Source of the DNA: Neobacillus niacini NBRC 15566
Lineage (GTDB): Bacteria > Bacillota > Bacilli > Bacillales > Cytobacillaceae
DNA length: 64,000 bases
NCBI RefSeq assembly: GCF_001591505.1
Contig: NZ_BCVA01000005.1
Span: 1 to 64,000, forward strand
Direction: 5' to 3'
Part shown: positions 6,864 to 16,725 of the stretch, piece by piece
How the letters are laid out: every line of letters begins with the position of its first letter
How positions within the stretch are numbered: position 1 is the first letter of the stretch
Program-made: the position numbers and the translations under genes
Notes under the pieces: model-generated
Seen by the model: the letters and a program-made list of their open reading frames with translations, nothing else
Told to the model about the DNA's origin: nothing
The model's database searches: none

Positions 6864-8315
6864 ATGAATAGGTTCCGTTATGGGGCATACCTCCTTCTGC
6901 TAGTATTTGTTCTGATCGTTACTGGCTGCAGCAATTCCAGTAATGGTGCAAGTGAAAAAACGGCAAGTGCTAAGGAAGTGAAGGGTACGACTGGCCTTTC
7001 TAAGGATGAAATAAGCAATGAAGCGTTTAAAGAGATTTTTCCACTTCAATATAATAGTTATATGAAGAATGAGAAGATGGAGGATACTACGTACGGAGGT
7101 TCAGTAAAACGCAGTAAGTATGATCCAGATAAAGAGCCATTACTTCCGGTTCTTTTCAATGGTTATGGGTTTGCGACAGAGTATAATGAAGAACGTGGTC
7201 ATGTTTATGCTCTTGAAGATATTCGTAATGTTAAGCGGATTACTGATAAATCAGTTGGTTCTTGTTATACATGTAAATCAACTGCCGTACCTCAAATGAT
7301 TGAAGAAATGGGCGACGATTATTGGGGAGCCAACTTTAATCAAGAAATTTGGCCGAAAGGGGAAGCAATGGGACACTCACCAATTGGATGTTCTGACTGC
7401 CATGACCCCGAAACTATGGATCTACGTGTGACACGCCCAAGCTTCTATAAAGCATTGGAAGCGCAAGGAATCGATACTTCTAATCCAACTAAAAATGATA
7501 TGCGAAGCTATGTTTGCGGTCAGTGTCATGTAGAGTATTATTTTGCAGCTGACAACAGTGAAGTTACATTCCCATGGTCAGAGGGCTTTAAGCCAGAAGA
7601 CATGTATAAATACTATAATACGGTTGCTAAAGATGAAGGGTTTGAGAAAGATTGGGTTCACAATATCTCTGGAGCACCAATGTTAAAATCGCAGCATCCT
7701 GAATATGAAACACATTCTTCTGGGACTCATGGTAAGGCGGATGTGTCCTGCGCAGACTGCCATATGCCTTATGAGCGTGTAGATGGAAAGAGAAAAATCA
7801 CCTCACACTATTGGACCTCACCACTCAAAACAATGAATACATCTTGCGGACAGTGCCATGGTGATAGAGACTTAGATAAATTAAAGAATCGTGTAATTGA
7901 AATCCAAGAAGCTAACGTGAGTGCACTACATGAGGCACAGGAAATCTCAACAACCGCTCACTATTATATTAATAAGATGATTACTTCTGGAGTCAGCCAA
8001 GACAAGATTAAGCAGGCTCAAGAATTTGTACGTAAGGGGCAATGGTTCTGGGATATTATTGCGGCTGAAAACTCTTCTGGATTCCATAATCCTCAAGGTT
8101 CGATGGACTCATTAAGGGAATCGATTGTTCAATCAAACAATGCCATTCGCTTAGCAACGGAAGAGCTGGTGAAAAAAGGTGTCAGCATTGAAGAACTTAA
8201 TGCAGAAATTGAAAAAGTTAAAACAGCTGTTCAAGCCGAATCGGTAAACGAGAAGAAAAAGGATCATGCTGTAAACAGCTACTTCCCTGCACAGCAGCCA
8301 GTGGTGAAAAAATAG
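6864..8315 (+). CDS. nrfA: NrfA, pentaheme ammonia-forming cytochrome c nitrite reductase
   Basis: This 483-aa enzyme reduces nitrite to ammonium with six electrons outside the membrane. Five heme sites are visible: the catalytic CXXCK (C134-K138) and four CXXCH (176-180, 218-222, 296-300, 328-332). The distal His in SSGTHGKADVSCADCH fits the active site. The signal peptide ends in a lipobox (VTGC, lipidated Cys22), so the enzyme should be a lipoprotein held on the outer face of the membrane, suited to a Gram-positive cell. CcsA/ResB-type cytochrome maturation genes must lie elsewhere. Confidence 0.96.
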   Translation: MNRFRYGAYLLLLVFVLIVTGCSNSSNGASEKTASAKEVKGTTGLSKDEISNEAFKEIFPLQYNSYMKNEKMEDTTYGGSVKRSKYDPDKEPLLPVLFNGYGFATEYNEERGHVYALEDIRNVKRITDKSVGSCYTCKSTAVPQMIEEMGDDYWGANFNQEIWPKGEAMGHSPIGCSDCHDPETMDLRVTRPSFYKALEAQGIDTSNPTKNDMRSYVCGQCHVEYYFAADNSEVTFPWSEGFKPEDMYKYYNTVAKDEGFEKDWVHNISGAPMLKSQHPEYETHSSGTHGKADVSCADCHMPYERVDGKRKITSHYWTSPLKTMNTSCGQCHGDRDLDKLKNRVIEIQEANVSALHEAQEISTTAHYYINKMITSGVSQDKIKQAQEFVRKGQWFWDIIAAENSSGFHNPQGSMDSLRESIVQSNNAIRLATEELVKKGVSIEELNAEIEKVKTAVQAESVNEKKKDHAVNSYFPAQQPVVKK

Positions 8316-8341
8316 ACTTATCCATTATTATTCTTGGTCTA

Positions 8342-8376
8342 ATTCTCCCTATGAGAAAATATTTTATAGGGAGAAT
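8342..8376. other. Inverted repeat after nrfA
   Basis: An 11-bp perfect stem ATTCTCCCTAT/ATAGGGAGAAT encloses a 13-nt loop. There is no T run on either side, so it may protect the nrf mRNA 3' end rather than terminate it. Confidence 0.5.
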
Positions 8377-8403
8377 CCAATCTATAAGAATGGAGAGACC
8401 AAT

Positions 8404-8625
8404 ATGTTTGTTGTCCATTATTTTGAAGATAAAAAAGAACTTTTAAATCAACTGCTTGGAAGGGTTCCTTCTGAGGGAGAAGATGTCGTGATTAAAGGTC
8501 GTAAAGGGAAAGTATCTAGCGTTGCATCCATGGATGACATACACGTTCATGTACACCTTTTCTTTGAAAAGCCTGTCCAAAACAAAAATAAACTAGTAGT
8601 TGATAACAAAAAGAAAAAACGATAA
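8404..8625 (+). CDS. Small conserved-looking protein with a KOW-like segment
   Basis: This 73-aa protein contains EDVVIKGRKGKVSSVASMDD, resembling a KOW-type nucleic acid-binding turn, and ends in a basic tail NKKKKR. There is no signal or membrane helix. The start ATG follows GGAGAG and a terminator lies just after the stop, so it is a single-gene unit between nrfA and yttB. I do not recognise a named gene. Confidence 0.65.
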   Translation: MFVVHYFEDKKELLNQLLGRVPSEGEDVVIKGRKGKVSSVASMDDIHVHVHLFFEKPVQNKNKLVVDNKKKKR

Positions 8626-8642
8626 TGGTAATTAAGATTCCA

Positions 8643-8672
8643 GAGGTCCTTATAAAGGCCTTTTTTTTATTT
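8643..8672 (+). terminator. Terminator after the 73-aa gene
   Basis: AGGTCCTT/AAGGCCT stem with one bulged base, followed by eight T residues. Confidence 0.75.
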
Positions 8673-8766
8673 TTACAACAATTTAGTAAAGGATTGCGGA
8701 GAATCATGAATGGGAATACAATATCTTTTGGAATCCGAAATTAGTGAACGTAAAGGAGCGTTTTTC

Positions 8767-9954
8767 ATGCCGCGTGCGTTATGGCTATTAATTATAGGGA
8801 TGGCAGTGAATGTAACTGGTAATTCCTTTTTATGGCCTTTAAATACAATTTATATTCATGATCATTTAGGGAAGTCTTTATCGATTGCCGGCGTTGTCTT
8901 AATGCTAAACTCAGCAGCAAGCGTAATTGGTAATCTTTATGGCGGCAGTCTTTTTGATAAAATCGGCGGCTATAAATCTATTCTTCTTGGAATATGTATA
9001 TCCCTTGCAGCTCTTGTAGGGCTAACGTTCTGGCATGGCTGGCCAGAATATATTGTTTTCCTTACCATTATTGGATTTGGTAGTGGGGTCACTTTTCCTG
9101 CTATGTATGCGATGGCGGGGATGGTTTGGAAGGAAGGCGGACGTAAAGCATTTAATGCCGTTTATATTGCACAAAACCTTGGGGTAGCGGTCGGTGCCTC
9201 ACTTGGCGGCATCCTAGCCGATTACTCATTTGAATTGATCTTCCTTGCTAACACCGTTATGTATATGATCTTTTTGCTAATCGCTATTTTTGGCTATAAG
9301 GGGATTTCAACTGTTTCGGCTAAACCAGCGAATATCCTTCAGGATACAGCACTTGTAAAAGGGCGAAAAAATCTTTATTCTTTATTGATTTTATGTTTAG
9401 GTTATTTGTTATGCTGGGTCGGCTATGTTCAATGGATGACAACAATTGCTTCTTATACTCAGGAAATTAACATATCATTATCGCAGTACAGCCTATTATG
9501 GACGATTAACGGTGCTTTAATTGTTCTTGGCCAGCCATTATTAAATGGCTTGCTTAAGCATCTTGCTGCCACACTTAAGGTGCAAATCTTAATTGGGATT
9601 GCTATTTTTATTGTTTCTTTCTTAGTAGCGGGAAATGCTAGCGCATTTTCAGGATTTCTAGTAGCGATGATTATTTTGACGATTGGGGAAATGTTTATTT
9701 GGCCTGCTGTACCAACAATTGCGTTTGACTTAGCACCAGAGGGTCGCGAAGGGTTTTATCAGGGGATTGTCAATAGTACTGCTACTGGAGGAAGAATGAT
9801 TGGACCATTATTAGGTGGAATTCTTGTTGACGTCTATAGTATGTCTGCACTATTTTATGTCTTAATTGCTCTATTCGTTATTGCAATCATAACGACTTTA
9901 ACGTATGAGCGTATAGTGAAAACGGAAAAGAAATTCAAAGTGAAACTATCTTAA
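8767..9954 (+). CDS. yttB: MFS transporter YttB
   Basis: This 395-aa protein has about 12 membrane helices and the MFS loop 2-3 signature GGSLFDKIGGYKS. The repeated LGGILAD/LGGILVD motifs at the start of helices 5 and 11 fit drug:H+ antiporters. The substrate is unknown. I chose ATG 8767 after AAAGGAG; the longer in-frame start at 8710 has no RBS and adds a hydrophilic extension. It sits before leuS as in B. subtilis. Confidence 0.85.
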   Translation: MPRALWLLIIGMAVNVTGNSFLWPLNTIYIHDHLGKSLSIAGVVLMLNSAASVIGNLYGGSLFDKIGGYKSILLGICISLAALVGLTFWHGWPEYIVFLTIIGFGSGVTFPAMYAMAGMVWKEGGRKAFNAVYIAQNLGVAVGASLGGILADYSFELIFLANTVMYMIFLLIAIFGYKGISTVSAKPANILQDTALVKGRKNLYSLLILCLGYLLCWVGYVQWMTTIASYTQEINISLSQYSLLWTINGALIVLGQPLLNGLLKHLAATLKVQILIGIAIFIVSFLVAGNASAFSGFLVAMIILTIGEMFIWPAVPTIAFDLAPEGREGFYQGIVNSTATGGRMIGPLLGGILVDVYSMSALFYVLIALFVIAIITTLTYERIVKTEKKFKVKLS

Positions 9955-9965
9955 ACATATTTATC

Positions 9966-9990
9966 TGGCTTCCTAAAGGGAGCCTTGTTT
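9966..9990 (+). terminator. Terminator after yttB
   Basis: GGCTTCCT/GGGAGCC imperfect hairpin followed by TTGTTTT. Confidence 0.65.
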
Positions 9991-10040
9991 TATGTTTAAA
10001 AATAATATGATTGGGTCAAACTGATTTAGGTAAAAGTTAC

Positions 10041-10069
10041 TTGCATACTGTTGGGAAATTTAATACAAT
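10041..10069 (+). promoter_or_regulatory. Sigma-A promoter of leuS
   Basis: TTGCAT (10041-10046), 17-bp spacer, TACAAT (10064-10069). Transcription should start near 10076, leaving a long leader. Confidence 0.75.
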
Positions 10070-10075
10070 AACCGT

Positions 10076-10331
10076 AATACTTTTTATAATTAATAACATT
10101 GATTAGGAGTAGTAATGATTCATACCTGTCTATAGAGAGTTGACGGCTGGTGCAAGTCAACGGGGTACATCATGAACTCGCCTATGAGTTGCAAACATGA
10201 AAGGAACAGTAATGTTTGCCGTATTCCGCGTTAAGGATGAATGAAGCGAGTGTTTACAACACTAATGTGGGTGGTACCGCGGGAAGATACATAGATAATC
10301 CTCTCGTCCCTTTTGGGATGAGGGGTTTTTT
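10076..10331 (+). promoter_or_regulatory. T-box riboswitch of leuS
   Basis: The T-box core GTGGGTGGTACCGCGG lies at 10266-10281, and a Rho-independent terminator (stem CCTCTCGTCCC/GGGATGAGGGG, T run) at 10300-10331. The leader contains the Stem I apical segment GGCTGGTGCAAG closed by GTTGAC/GTCAAC. The specifier position reads GAA-CTC, a leucine codon. Uncharged tRNA-Leu should stabilise the antiterminator and allow leuS expression. Confidence 0.92.
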
Positions 10332-10355
10332 TATTTTTTTTAGGAGGAATAGACA

Positions 10356-12773
10356 ATGAGTTTCGATCATCAGCATATCGAGAAAAAATGGCAACATAAA
10401 TGGGAAACTGAAAAGACATTTAAAACGAGTGAAGAATTTGATAAACCAAAATTCTACGCATTAGACATGTTTCCCTATCCATCAGGGGCGGGACTTCATG
10501 TTGGACATCCAGAAGGTTACACGGCTACAGATATCCTTTCACGCTTAAAAAGAATGCAGGGCTATAATGTTTTACATCCAATGGGCTGGGATGCCTTCGG
10601 TTTACCTGCTGAGCAATATGCTCTGGACACAGGGAACGACCCTGCAGAATTTACAGAAAAGAATATTAACACTTTTCGCAGACAAATTAAATCATTAGGT
10701 TTCTCATACGACTGGGATCGAGAAGTAAATACAACCGATCCAGAATACTATAAATGGACGCAGTGGATTTTCTTGAAGCTATGGGAAAAAGGGCTTGCGT
10801 ACATTGATGAGGTTGCTGTTAACTGGTGTCCAGCACTTGGTACAGTGTTAGCAAATGAAGAAGTCATAGATGGTAAGAGTGAGCGTGGTGGTCACCCAGT
10901 TGAACGTAGACCAATGAAACAGTGGATGTTAAAAATTACAGCTTATGGTGATCGTTTACTTGAGGACTTAGAAGAGCTTGACTGGCCAGAAAGTCTTAAA
11001 GAAATGCAACGTAATTGGATCGGCCGTTCTGAGGGTGCTGAAGTAACCTTTAACATTGAAGGACATGAAGAAACATTTACGGTATTTACAACTCGCCCTG
11101 ATACTTTGTTTGGTGCTACGTATGCGGTACTTGCTCCTGAACATTCTTTTGTTGATAAAATCACAACAGGGGAGCAGCGGGCAGCAGTTGATGCATATTT
11201 AGATAAAGTAAAAACAAAGAGTGACCTTGAACGAACCGACCTTGCGAAAGAGAAAACAGGAGTTTTTACTGGTGCCTATGCAATCAACCCAGCTAATGGT
11301 GAAAAAATGCCAATCTGGATTGCTGATTATGTATTAGTAAGCTATGGCACAGGAGCCATTATGGCGGTACCTGCACATGATGAACGCGACTATGAATTCG
11401 CTAAACAATTTGACCTTCCGATTAAGGCTGTTGTTGCAGGGGGAAGTATTGAAACGGAAGCCTATACTGGTGATGGTGAACATATTAACTCTGAATTCTT
11501 AAATGGTTTAAATAAAGAAGAAGCAATCACTAAGATGATTTCCTGGTTGGAAGAGAAGGAAATCGGTACAAAGAAAGTAACATTCCGTCTACGTGATTGG
11601 CTGTTTAGCCGTCAGCGTTATTGGGGTGAGCCGATTCCAATCATTCATTGGGAAGATGGCACGATGACAGCAATTCCTGAAGATCAGCTGCCACTAACCT
11701 TACCGAAAACAACCAACATCAAACCTTCTGGAACTGGTGAATCACCGCTTGCAGTGATAGAGGATTGGGTCAATGTGGTTGACCCTGAAACCGGCAAGAA
11801 GGGTCGTCGTGAAACAAATACAATGCCACAATGGGCAGGCAGCTGCTGGTATTATTTACGGTATATTGATCCTAAAAATGATCAAGCACTTGCTTCACCT
11901 GAAAAATTAAAGCACTGGCTTCCAGTTGATGTTTACATTGGTGGTGCAGAGCATGCGGTTCTTCACTTACTGTACGCACGTTTTTGGCATAAAGTTTTAT
12001 ATGATATTGGTGTTGTCCAAACGAAAGAACCATTCCAAAAATTATTCAATCAAGGAATGATTTTAGGTGAAAACAATGAAAAGATGAGTAAGTCAAAAGG
12101 GAATGTTGTAAACCCTGATGATATCGTTGACAGCCATGGAGCTGATACACTTCGTTTATATGAGATGTTTATGGGACCACTTGATGCTTCTATTGCTTGG
12201 TCTACAAATGGTCTTGATGGATCTCGCCGTTTCCTTGATCGAATTTGGCGTTTGATGGTGGAGGAAAGTGGAGATTTAAATCCAAAAATTCAGGAGAATG
12301 AAGAAGCTTCTAATTTAGAAAAGGTGTACCACCAAACAGTAAAAAAGGTAACCGAGGATTATGAGGGCTTAAGATTTAATACGGCGATTTCACAGATGAT
12401 GGTGTTTATTAATGAGGCAAATAAAGCAACCGTTCTTCCTAAACATTATATGGAGGGATTTGTTAAATTGCTAGCTCCTGTTGCACCACATATTGCGGAA
12501 GAACTTTGGGAAAAGTTAGGTCATAGTGGTACCATTTCTTATGAAACATGGCCTGCTTATGATGAAGCTAAATTAGTTGATGATGAAGTTGAAATTGTTA
12601 TCCAAGTTAATGGAAAAGTAAAAACTAAGTTAAAAGTACCGACAGATGCCAGCAAGGAAGCATTAGAAGGTATTGCAATGGATGATAATCGAGTGAAGGA
12701 ACAAATTGAAGGGAAAACCATTCGTAAAGTCATCACCGTTCCTGGTAAACTTGTTAATATCGTAGCTAATTAA
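10356..12773 (+). CDS. leuS: Leucyl-tRNA synthetase
   Basis: This 805-aa class Ia synthetase has the HIGH-type motif HVGH in [14 protein letters not shown] near residue 45, a long CP1 editing insert with [11 protein letters not shown], and KMSKSKGN near residue 575. It charges tRNA-Leu in the cytosol. The ATG follows TTAGGAGG. Length is normal. It is controlled by the T-box leader directly upstream. Confidence 0.98.
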   Translation: MSFDHQHIEKKWQHKWETEKTFKTSEEFDKPKFYALDMFPYPSGAGLHVGHPEGYTATDILSRLKRMQGYNVLHPMGWDAFGLPAEQYALDTGNDPAEFTEKNINTFRRQIKSLGFSYDWDREVNTTDPEYYKWTQWIFLKLWEKGLAYIDEVAVNWCPALGTVLANEEVIDGKSERGGHPVERRPMKQWMLKITAYGDRLLEDLEELDWPESLKEMQRNWIGRSEGAEVTFNIEGHEETFTVFTTRPDTLFGATYAVLAPEHSFVDKITTGEQRAAVDAYLDKVKTKSDLERTDLAKEKTGVFTGAYAINPANGEKMPIWIADYVLVSYGTGAIMAVPAHDERDYEFAKQFDLPIKAVVAGGSIETEAYTGDGEHINSEFLNGLNKEEAITKMISWLEEKEIGTKKVTFRLRDWLFSRQRYWGEPIPIIHWEDGTMTAIPEDQLPLTLPKTTNIKPSGTGESPLAVIEDWVNVVDPETGKKGRRETNTMPQWAGSCWYYLRYIDPKNDQALASPEKLKHWLPVDVYIGGAEHAVLHLLYARFWHKVLYDIGVVQTKEPFQKLFNQGMILGENNEKMSKSKGNVVNPDDIVDSHGADTLRLYEMFMGPLDASIAWSTNGLDGSRRFLDRIWRLMVEESGDLNPKIQENEEASNLEKVYHQTVKKVTEDYEGLRFNTAISQMMVFINEANKATVLPKHYMEGFVKLLAPVAPHIAEELWEKLGHSGTISYETWPAYDEAKLVDDEVEIVIQVNGKVKTKLKVPTDASKEALEGIAMDDNRVKEQIEGKTIRKVITVPGKLVNIVAN

Positions 12774-12779
12774 TTGGGA

Positions 12780-12800
12780 TCCCCCTGGTAGACAGGGGGA
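12780..12800 (+). other. Hairpin between leuS and ytwF
   Basis: CCCCCTG/CAGGGGG stem with a 5-nt loop but no T run; probably allows read-through into ytwF or marks a processing point. Confidence 0.4.
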
Positions 12801-12823
12801 AATCAAACATAGGGGTGAGAAAG

Positions 12824-13129
12824 ATGGAAGAAATTCAGGTTATTACACCAGAGGAATTAAAGAAGAAGCTCGAACAAGGGGAGAAACTCGATCTTGTCGA
12901 TGTTCGTGAGTACGAAGAGGTAGCACAGGGAATGATACCAGGTGCAAAGCATATCCGCATGGGTGAGATTCCTGCTAATCTTGATTATTTTGACAAAGAG
13001 AAGGAATATATCTTTATTTGCCGTTCCAGTGCTCGTAGTGGAAATGTCTGTTCCTACTTGCAAGATCAGGGCTATAAAGTTCGTAATATGATCGGCGGAA
13101 TGCTTGCATGGCCAGGAGAAGTAGAATAA
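12824..13129 (+). CDS. ytwF: Single-domain rhodanese YtwF
   Basis: This 101-aa rhodanese has the CDC25-like fold motifs LVDVREYEEVAQGMIPGAKHI and the active loop CRSSARS, whose Cys would carry persulfide sulfur. The loop differs from the commoner CRSGARS by one Ser. It is cytosolic; the acceptor is unknown. ATG 12824 follows AGGGGTGAG; an earlier GTG at 12815 lies within the RBS. It follows leuS as in B. subtilis. Confidence 0.88.
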   Translation: MEEIQVITPEELKKKLEQGEKLDLVDVREYEEVAQGMIPGAKHIRMGEIPANLDYFDKEKEYIFICRSSARSGNVCSYLQDQGYKVRNMIGGMLAWPGEVE

Positions 13130-13157
13130 CGATTCCATTAGTGGAATCGTTTTTTTT
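13130..13157 (+). terminator. Terminator after ytwF
   Basis: CGATTCCA/TGGAATCG stem, 4-nt loop, eight Ts. Confidence 0.92.
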
Positions 13158-13224
13158 ATACGCCTAATTTTTAATTTTCTGAAAAATGGATAGACTGATG
13201 GTAAAAACCAAAGGTGGGATTTCA

Positions 13225-13410
13225 ATGATTCAGGTTAAATTGTTTGATCGGGAACATGAAAAGGATTTAGAAAAAGAAATGAACCGCTTTTTAAAAGGGT
13301 TAGATGAAAAGAAATTGATGGATATTAAATACAATGTGGCAGCTATAACTGAGGATGAAGAGGAAGAGCAAATCTATTGTTTCTCGGCAATGATCATCTA
13401 TAGGGCATGA
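13225..13410 (+). CDS. Cse60-type sporulation protein
   Basis: This 61-aa acidic protein (MIQVKLFDREHEKDLE ... IYCFSAMIIY) matches the small sporulation protein Cse60 in length and in the conserved beginning and end. It is cytosolic; its molecular role is unknown. ATG 13225 follows AGGTGG; the upstream in-frame ATG at 13186 lacks an RBS. No clear mother-cell promoter was assigned. Confidence 0.7.
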   Translation: MIQVKLFDREHEKDLEKEMNRFLKGLDEKKLMDIKYNVAAITEDEEEEQIYCFSAMIIYRA

Positions 13411-13415
13411 TGAAT

Positions 13416-13591
13416 AGAAAAGCAGAAGCGCCTTCGGAAAAAGCCAGCTTGTTCCAGTGAGGATAATTCTAAGTAGCTTTCCTTAGTGTACAGGGACGAC
13501 AGGCATAAGCCAATCCGGCAGGAAGGTTTACTTTAACCTTCCTGCCGGATTGGCTTATGCCACCGAGCCCCTTAGGCCGTGGAGCTAGACA
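13416..13591. repeat. Dispersed hairpin element, family 1, copy 1
   Basis: The left end is AGAAAAGCAGAAGCGCC and the right end GGCCGTGGAGCTAGACA, nearly matching the ends of the element at 42292-42414. The centre is a perfect 27-bp stem (13502-13528/13535-13561) with a 6-nt loop. It carries no ORF and is more GC-rich than its surroundings. It may also stop transcription between cse60 and ytfP. Confidence 0.8.
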
Positions 13592-13598
13592 TAAATCA

Positions 13599-14876
13599 TC
13601 ATGTCTGATATTGTTTTTTAGCAGATAAAGCAGCATTGGTTCCCGCCAGTCTTCCGGTGACTAAAGCAGATGTGATGTTATATCCTCCAGTATAGCCATG
13701 GACATCAAGAATCTCCCCGCAAAAGTAGAGACCGCTCATCAATTTCGATCCCATTGTTTGCGGTTCAATTTCTTTCACGGAAACGCCGCCGCCAGTTACG
13801 AAAGCTTTCTCTAACGGTAAGGTGCCATTTACTTTAATTAAGAACTGTTTACAGCTTTTCACAAAAGTGCGAATTTTTTCATTTGAAATCGTAGCCCCTT
13901 GTTCTAAAGGGTCTATTTCATTCCGCTCAAGCAGGAACAAAAGATATCGTTCAGGGACAAGCCCTTTTAATGTGTTTTTAATACTTTTTTTAGGCTCACT
14001 TTTTACGAGTTTCACAATTTCTTGAAAAAACTCTTCTTCTTTTTTATCTGGGATCACATCAAGACTCATGGTTGCCTCGTTTAACTTCCATTTTTTCATT
14101 GCTTTCACCACAAATTGACTGCAGCGGAGGACTGCTGGACCACTAAGCCCAAAATGGGTAAAAATCATATCCATCCTGTGAGTAATAATCGCTTTTCCTT
14201 TTGGATTTAGCACACTTAGCTCAATATTCCTTAATGACAAACCTTGGAGAGATTTATTTTTAATAAACGGTTCATTTGAGGTGACAGGCACCTCAGTAGG
14301 AAACAGTTCCGTAATGGTATGTCCGGCTTTTTCAGCCCAGACATAGCCGTCTCCAGTTGAGCCGGTATGAGGTACAGATTTACCGCCGACTGCTATGACA
14401 ACAGCTTTAGCAGATATCTCTTGTCCGTTTTTTAATTTTACCGATGAAACATGACCATCTTTATAAACAACTTCCGCAACCGGGCTATTCGTGTAAACCT
14501 TCACCTTAAGCTGTTCTAGCTGGTCCAAAAGTGCATCGACTACTGATTGTGCTTTATCCGAGACCGGAAACATTCTGCCATGGTCCTCTTCCTTTAATTC
14601 AATACCTAATTTTTCAAAGAACTTGATTATATCTTCATTACTAAAAATTGAAAAAGCGCTGTATAAAAATTTCCCGTTACCAGGCAAATGTTTAATGATT
14701 TCTTCAACAGGGAGACGATTTGTAACGTTACAGCGGCCGCCGCCGGAAATGGCCAGCTTCCTTCCAAGCTTGTCTCCTTTATCAATTAATAGGACGTTTA
14801 AACCTTTTTCTCCAGCAGCAATGGCAGCCATTAAACCTGATGGTCCCCCGCCAATTACCACAACATCGTATTGCAT
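13599..14876 (-). CDS. ytfP: HI0933-family flavoprotein YtfP
   Basis: This 425-aa protein has an N-terminal FAD-binding [17 protein letters not shown] motif (Rossmann GxGxxG type), the family signature GGGRCNVTN, and a C-terminal [10 protein letters not shown] ... [20 protein letters not shown] segment typical of HI0933/BaiN-like oxidoreductases. The substrate is unknown. I chose ATG 14876, preceded by GGTGG; the upstream ATG at 14903 has no RBS. Confidence 0.88.
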   Translation of the reverse strand: MQYDVVVIGGGPSGLMAAIAAGEKGLNVLLIDKGDKLGRKLAISGGGRCNVTNRLPVEEIIKHLPGNGKFLYSAFSIFSNEDIIKFFEKLGIELKEEDHGRMFPVSDKAQSVVDALLDQLEQLKVKVYTNSPVAEVVYKDGHVSSVKLKNGQEISAKAVVIAVGGKSVPHTGSTGDGYVWAEKAGHTITELFPTEVPVTSNEPFIKNKSLQGLSLRNIELSVLNPKGKAIITHRMDMIFTHFGLSGPAVLRCSQFVVKAMKKWKLNEATMSLDVIPDKKEEEFFQEIVKLVKSEPKKSIKNTLKGLVPERYLLFLLERNEIDPLEQGATISNEKIRTFVKSCKQFLIKVNGTLPLEKAFVTGGGVSVKEIEPQTMGSKLMSGLYFCGEILDVHGYTGGYNITSALVTGRLAGTNAALSAKKQYQT

Positions 14877-15074
14877 ACTTCCACCAACTTTATATAAATT
14901 CATTTCTTACACATTCTTACCATTATAAACACATTTTACGAAATTTAGCACGGCTGTTAGTGGCATCGAAGCAAAAAGAGATGTAAACTACTAATAGTGT
15001 GCAAAAATGTGTTTACCAAAAGTTTGCTCATACGCGCACAAACTTTTTCTTCACTGGGAAGGGATCCTAATCTT

Positions 15075-16697
15075 ATGTCGTCGAAGCTTATAAGAGGAAC
15101 GTTTATTTTAACATTGGGTACCATTATATCCAAGGTTCTTGGCTTATTATATGTTATACCCTTTTATCAAATTGTAGGCTCAGAAGGAACAGCATTGTAC
15201 CAGTATTCTTATATACCCTACACGATCTTTATAAGTATAGCCACAGCTGGTGTACCGCTTGCTGTTTCAAAATTTATCTCAAAGTATAATGCACTTGAAG
15301 AATATGCTGTTGGGCGGAGATTGTTCAAATCTGGGCTAGTGATGATGCTTTTAACGGGAATCGTTTCATTTTTAATTTTGTATTTTTCAGCACCGTTAAT
15401 AGCTGACATGATTATCTCAGATAAAGATGATGTCGAATCAAGGGTAAACGATATCATCACCGTTATCCGTGCGGTAAGTTTTGCATTGATTGTTATCCCA
15501 TTTATGAGTTTAATTAGGGGATTTTTTCAAGGACATCAATCAATGGGACCATCTGCTGTTTCTCAAGTGGTTGAACAAATTGTTCGGATTACCTTCACAC
15601 TTGCAGGAGCCTATATCGTCATAAACTTTTTAAATGGAAGTATAGTAACAGCCGTTAGTGTGGCGACCTTTGCTGCGTTTGTGGGGGCCATTGGCAGTTT
15701 AGTCGTTTTATTTTGGTACTGGTATAAACGAAAACCACATTTAGACCAGCTGCTTCAACACGATAAAGGAACTGTACAGGTATCATTAAAGGAAATCTAT
15801 AAAGAAATTATTATATATGCAGCACCGTTTGTATTTGTTGGGGTTGCCAATCCATTATTTCAAGCCATTGATCAAGTAACTTTTACCCGTGCCATGGAGG
15901 GGATTGGTAATAGTTATAAGGTGGCGGAGGCAGCTTTCTCTATTTTAAATTTTGAATCACATAAAATCGTCATTATCCCTGTTTCTCTTGCGACAGGATT
16001 CTCATTGGCTCTGGTTCCAAGTATCACGAAGGCATTTGTAGAGGGGGATCGGAAAGCGTTAAAACAGCAATTAAATCAAACCTTTCAGGTCTTATTGTTC
16101 TTAACACTGCCGGCAGCGATCGGACTTTCTATATTAGCAGAGCCGATCTACACTATATTTTATGAGCATAAGGAGCTTGGATTCGAAGTACTACGAGCAT
16201 ATGCCCCAGTTGGTATTCTATTTTCATTATTTTTAGTAACGAGTTCCATTCTGCAGGGAATTAATGAACAACGATGGACTGTATTAAGCTTATTAGTAGG
16301 ATTATTGATTAAATTGTCGCTAAATATTTCTCTCATTACTATGTTTGAAACAAGAGGCGCGGTGTACGCAACGGCCCTTGGCTACATCGGAGCGATTGTG
16401 ATCCAATTACTTGTTATAAAAAATTATGCAAAATATCCATTCTTATTTGTTTGGAGAAGAAGCTTGTTAATCATTATTTTTGCTGGAATCATGTTGGCAG
16501 GTACCGAAATGGTTTATCAGCTGCTATTGTTAGTTCTAACTCCAGAAACAAAGCTTCAATCACTAGTAATGATCATTGCTTGTGCAGGCGTAGGGGCTGT
16601 TATCTATTTTTACCTAGGATTAAAATCAGGACTTGTAAACAGACTATTTGGAGACAGGGTTGACCGAATAAAGAAGAAATTAAGATTGACCAATTAA
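15075..16697 (+). CDS. murJ: Lipid II flippase MurJ (YtgP)
   Basis: This 540-aa integral membrane protein of the MviN/MATE-like polysaccharide exporter family has about 14 helices, starting MSSKLIRGTFILTLGTIISK with the typical RGFFQGHQSM loop. In B. subtilis YtgP is the MurJ flippase that moves lipid II outward for peptidoglycan synthesis. The SpoVB paralogue is similar, but the neighbourhood (ytfP, ytzG) supports YtgP. ATG 15075 follows GGGAAGGGA; the longer in-frame start at 14997 adds a non-conserved leader. Confidence 0.87.
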   Translation: MSSKLIRGTFILTLGTIISKVLGLLYVIPFYQIVGSEGTALYQYSYIPYTIFISIATAGVPLAVSKFISKYNALEEYAVGRRLFKSGLVMMLLTGIVSFLILYFSAPLIADMIISDKDDVESRVNDIITVIRAVSFALIVIPFMSLIRGFFQGHQSMGPSAVSQVVEQIVRITFTLAGAYIVINFLNGSIVTAVSVATFAAFVGAIGSLVVLFWYWYKRKPHLDQLLQHDKGTVQVSLKEIYKEIIIYAAPFVFVGVANPLFQAIDQVTFTRAMEGIGNSYKVAEAAFSILNFESHKIVIIPVSLATGFSLALVPSITKAFVEGDRKALKQQLNQTFQVLLFLTLPAAIGLSILAEPIYTIFYEHKELGFEVLRAYAPVGILFSLFLVTSSILQGINEQRWTVLSLLVGLLIKLSLNISLITMFETRGAVYATALGYIGAIVIQLLVIKNYAKYPFLFVWRRSLLIIIFAGIMLAGTEMVYQLLLLVLTPETKLQSLVMIIACAGVGAVIYFYLGLKSGLVNRLFGDRVDRIKKKLRLTN

Positions 16698-16725
16698 ACT
16701 CCTAAAAATGAAGGAGGATGACGCT

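Noticed and set aside
8342..8376. Terminator of nrfA
   Set aside because: The stem is perfect but no T run follows on the plus strand, so it is listed only as an inverted repeat.
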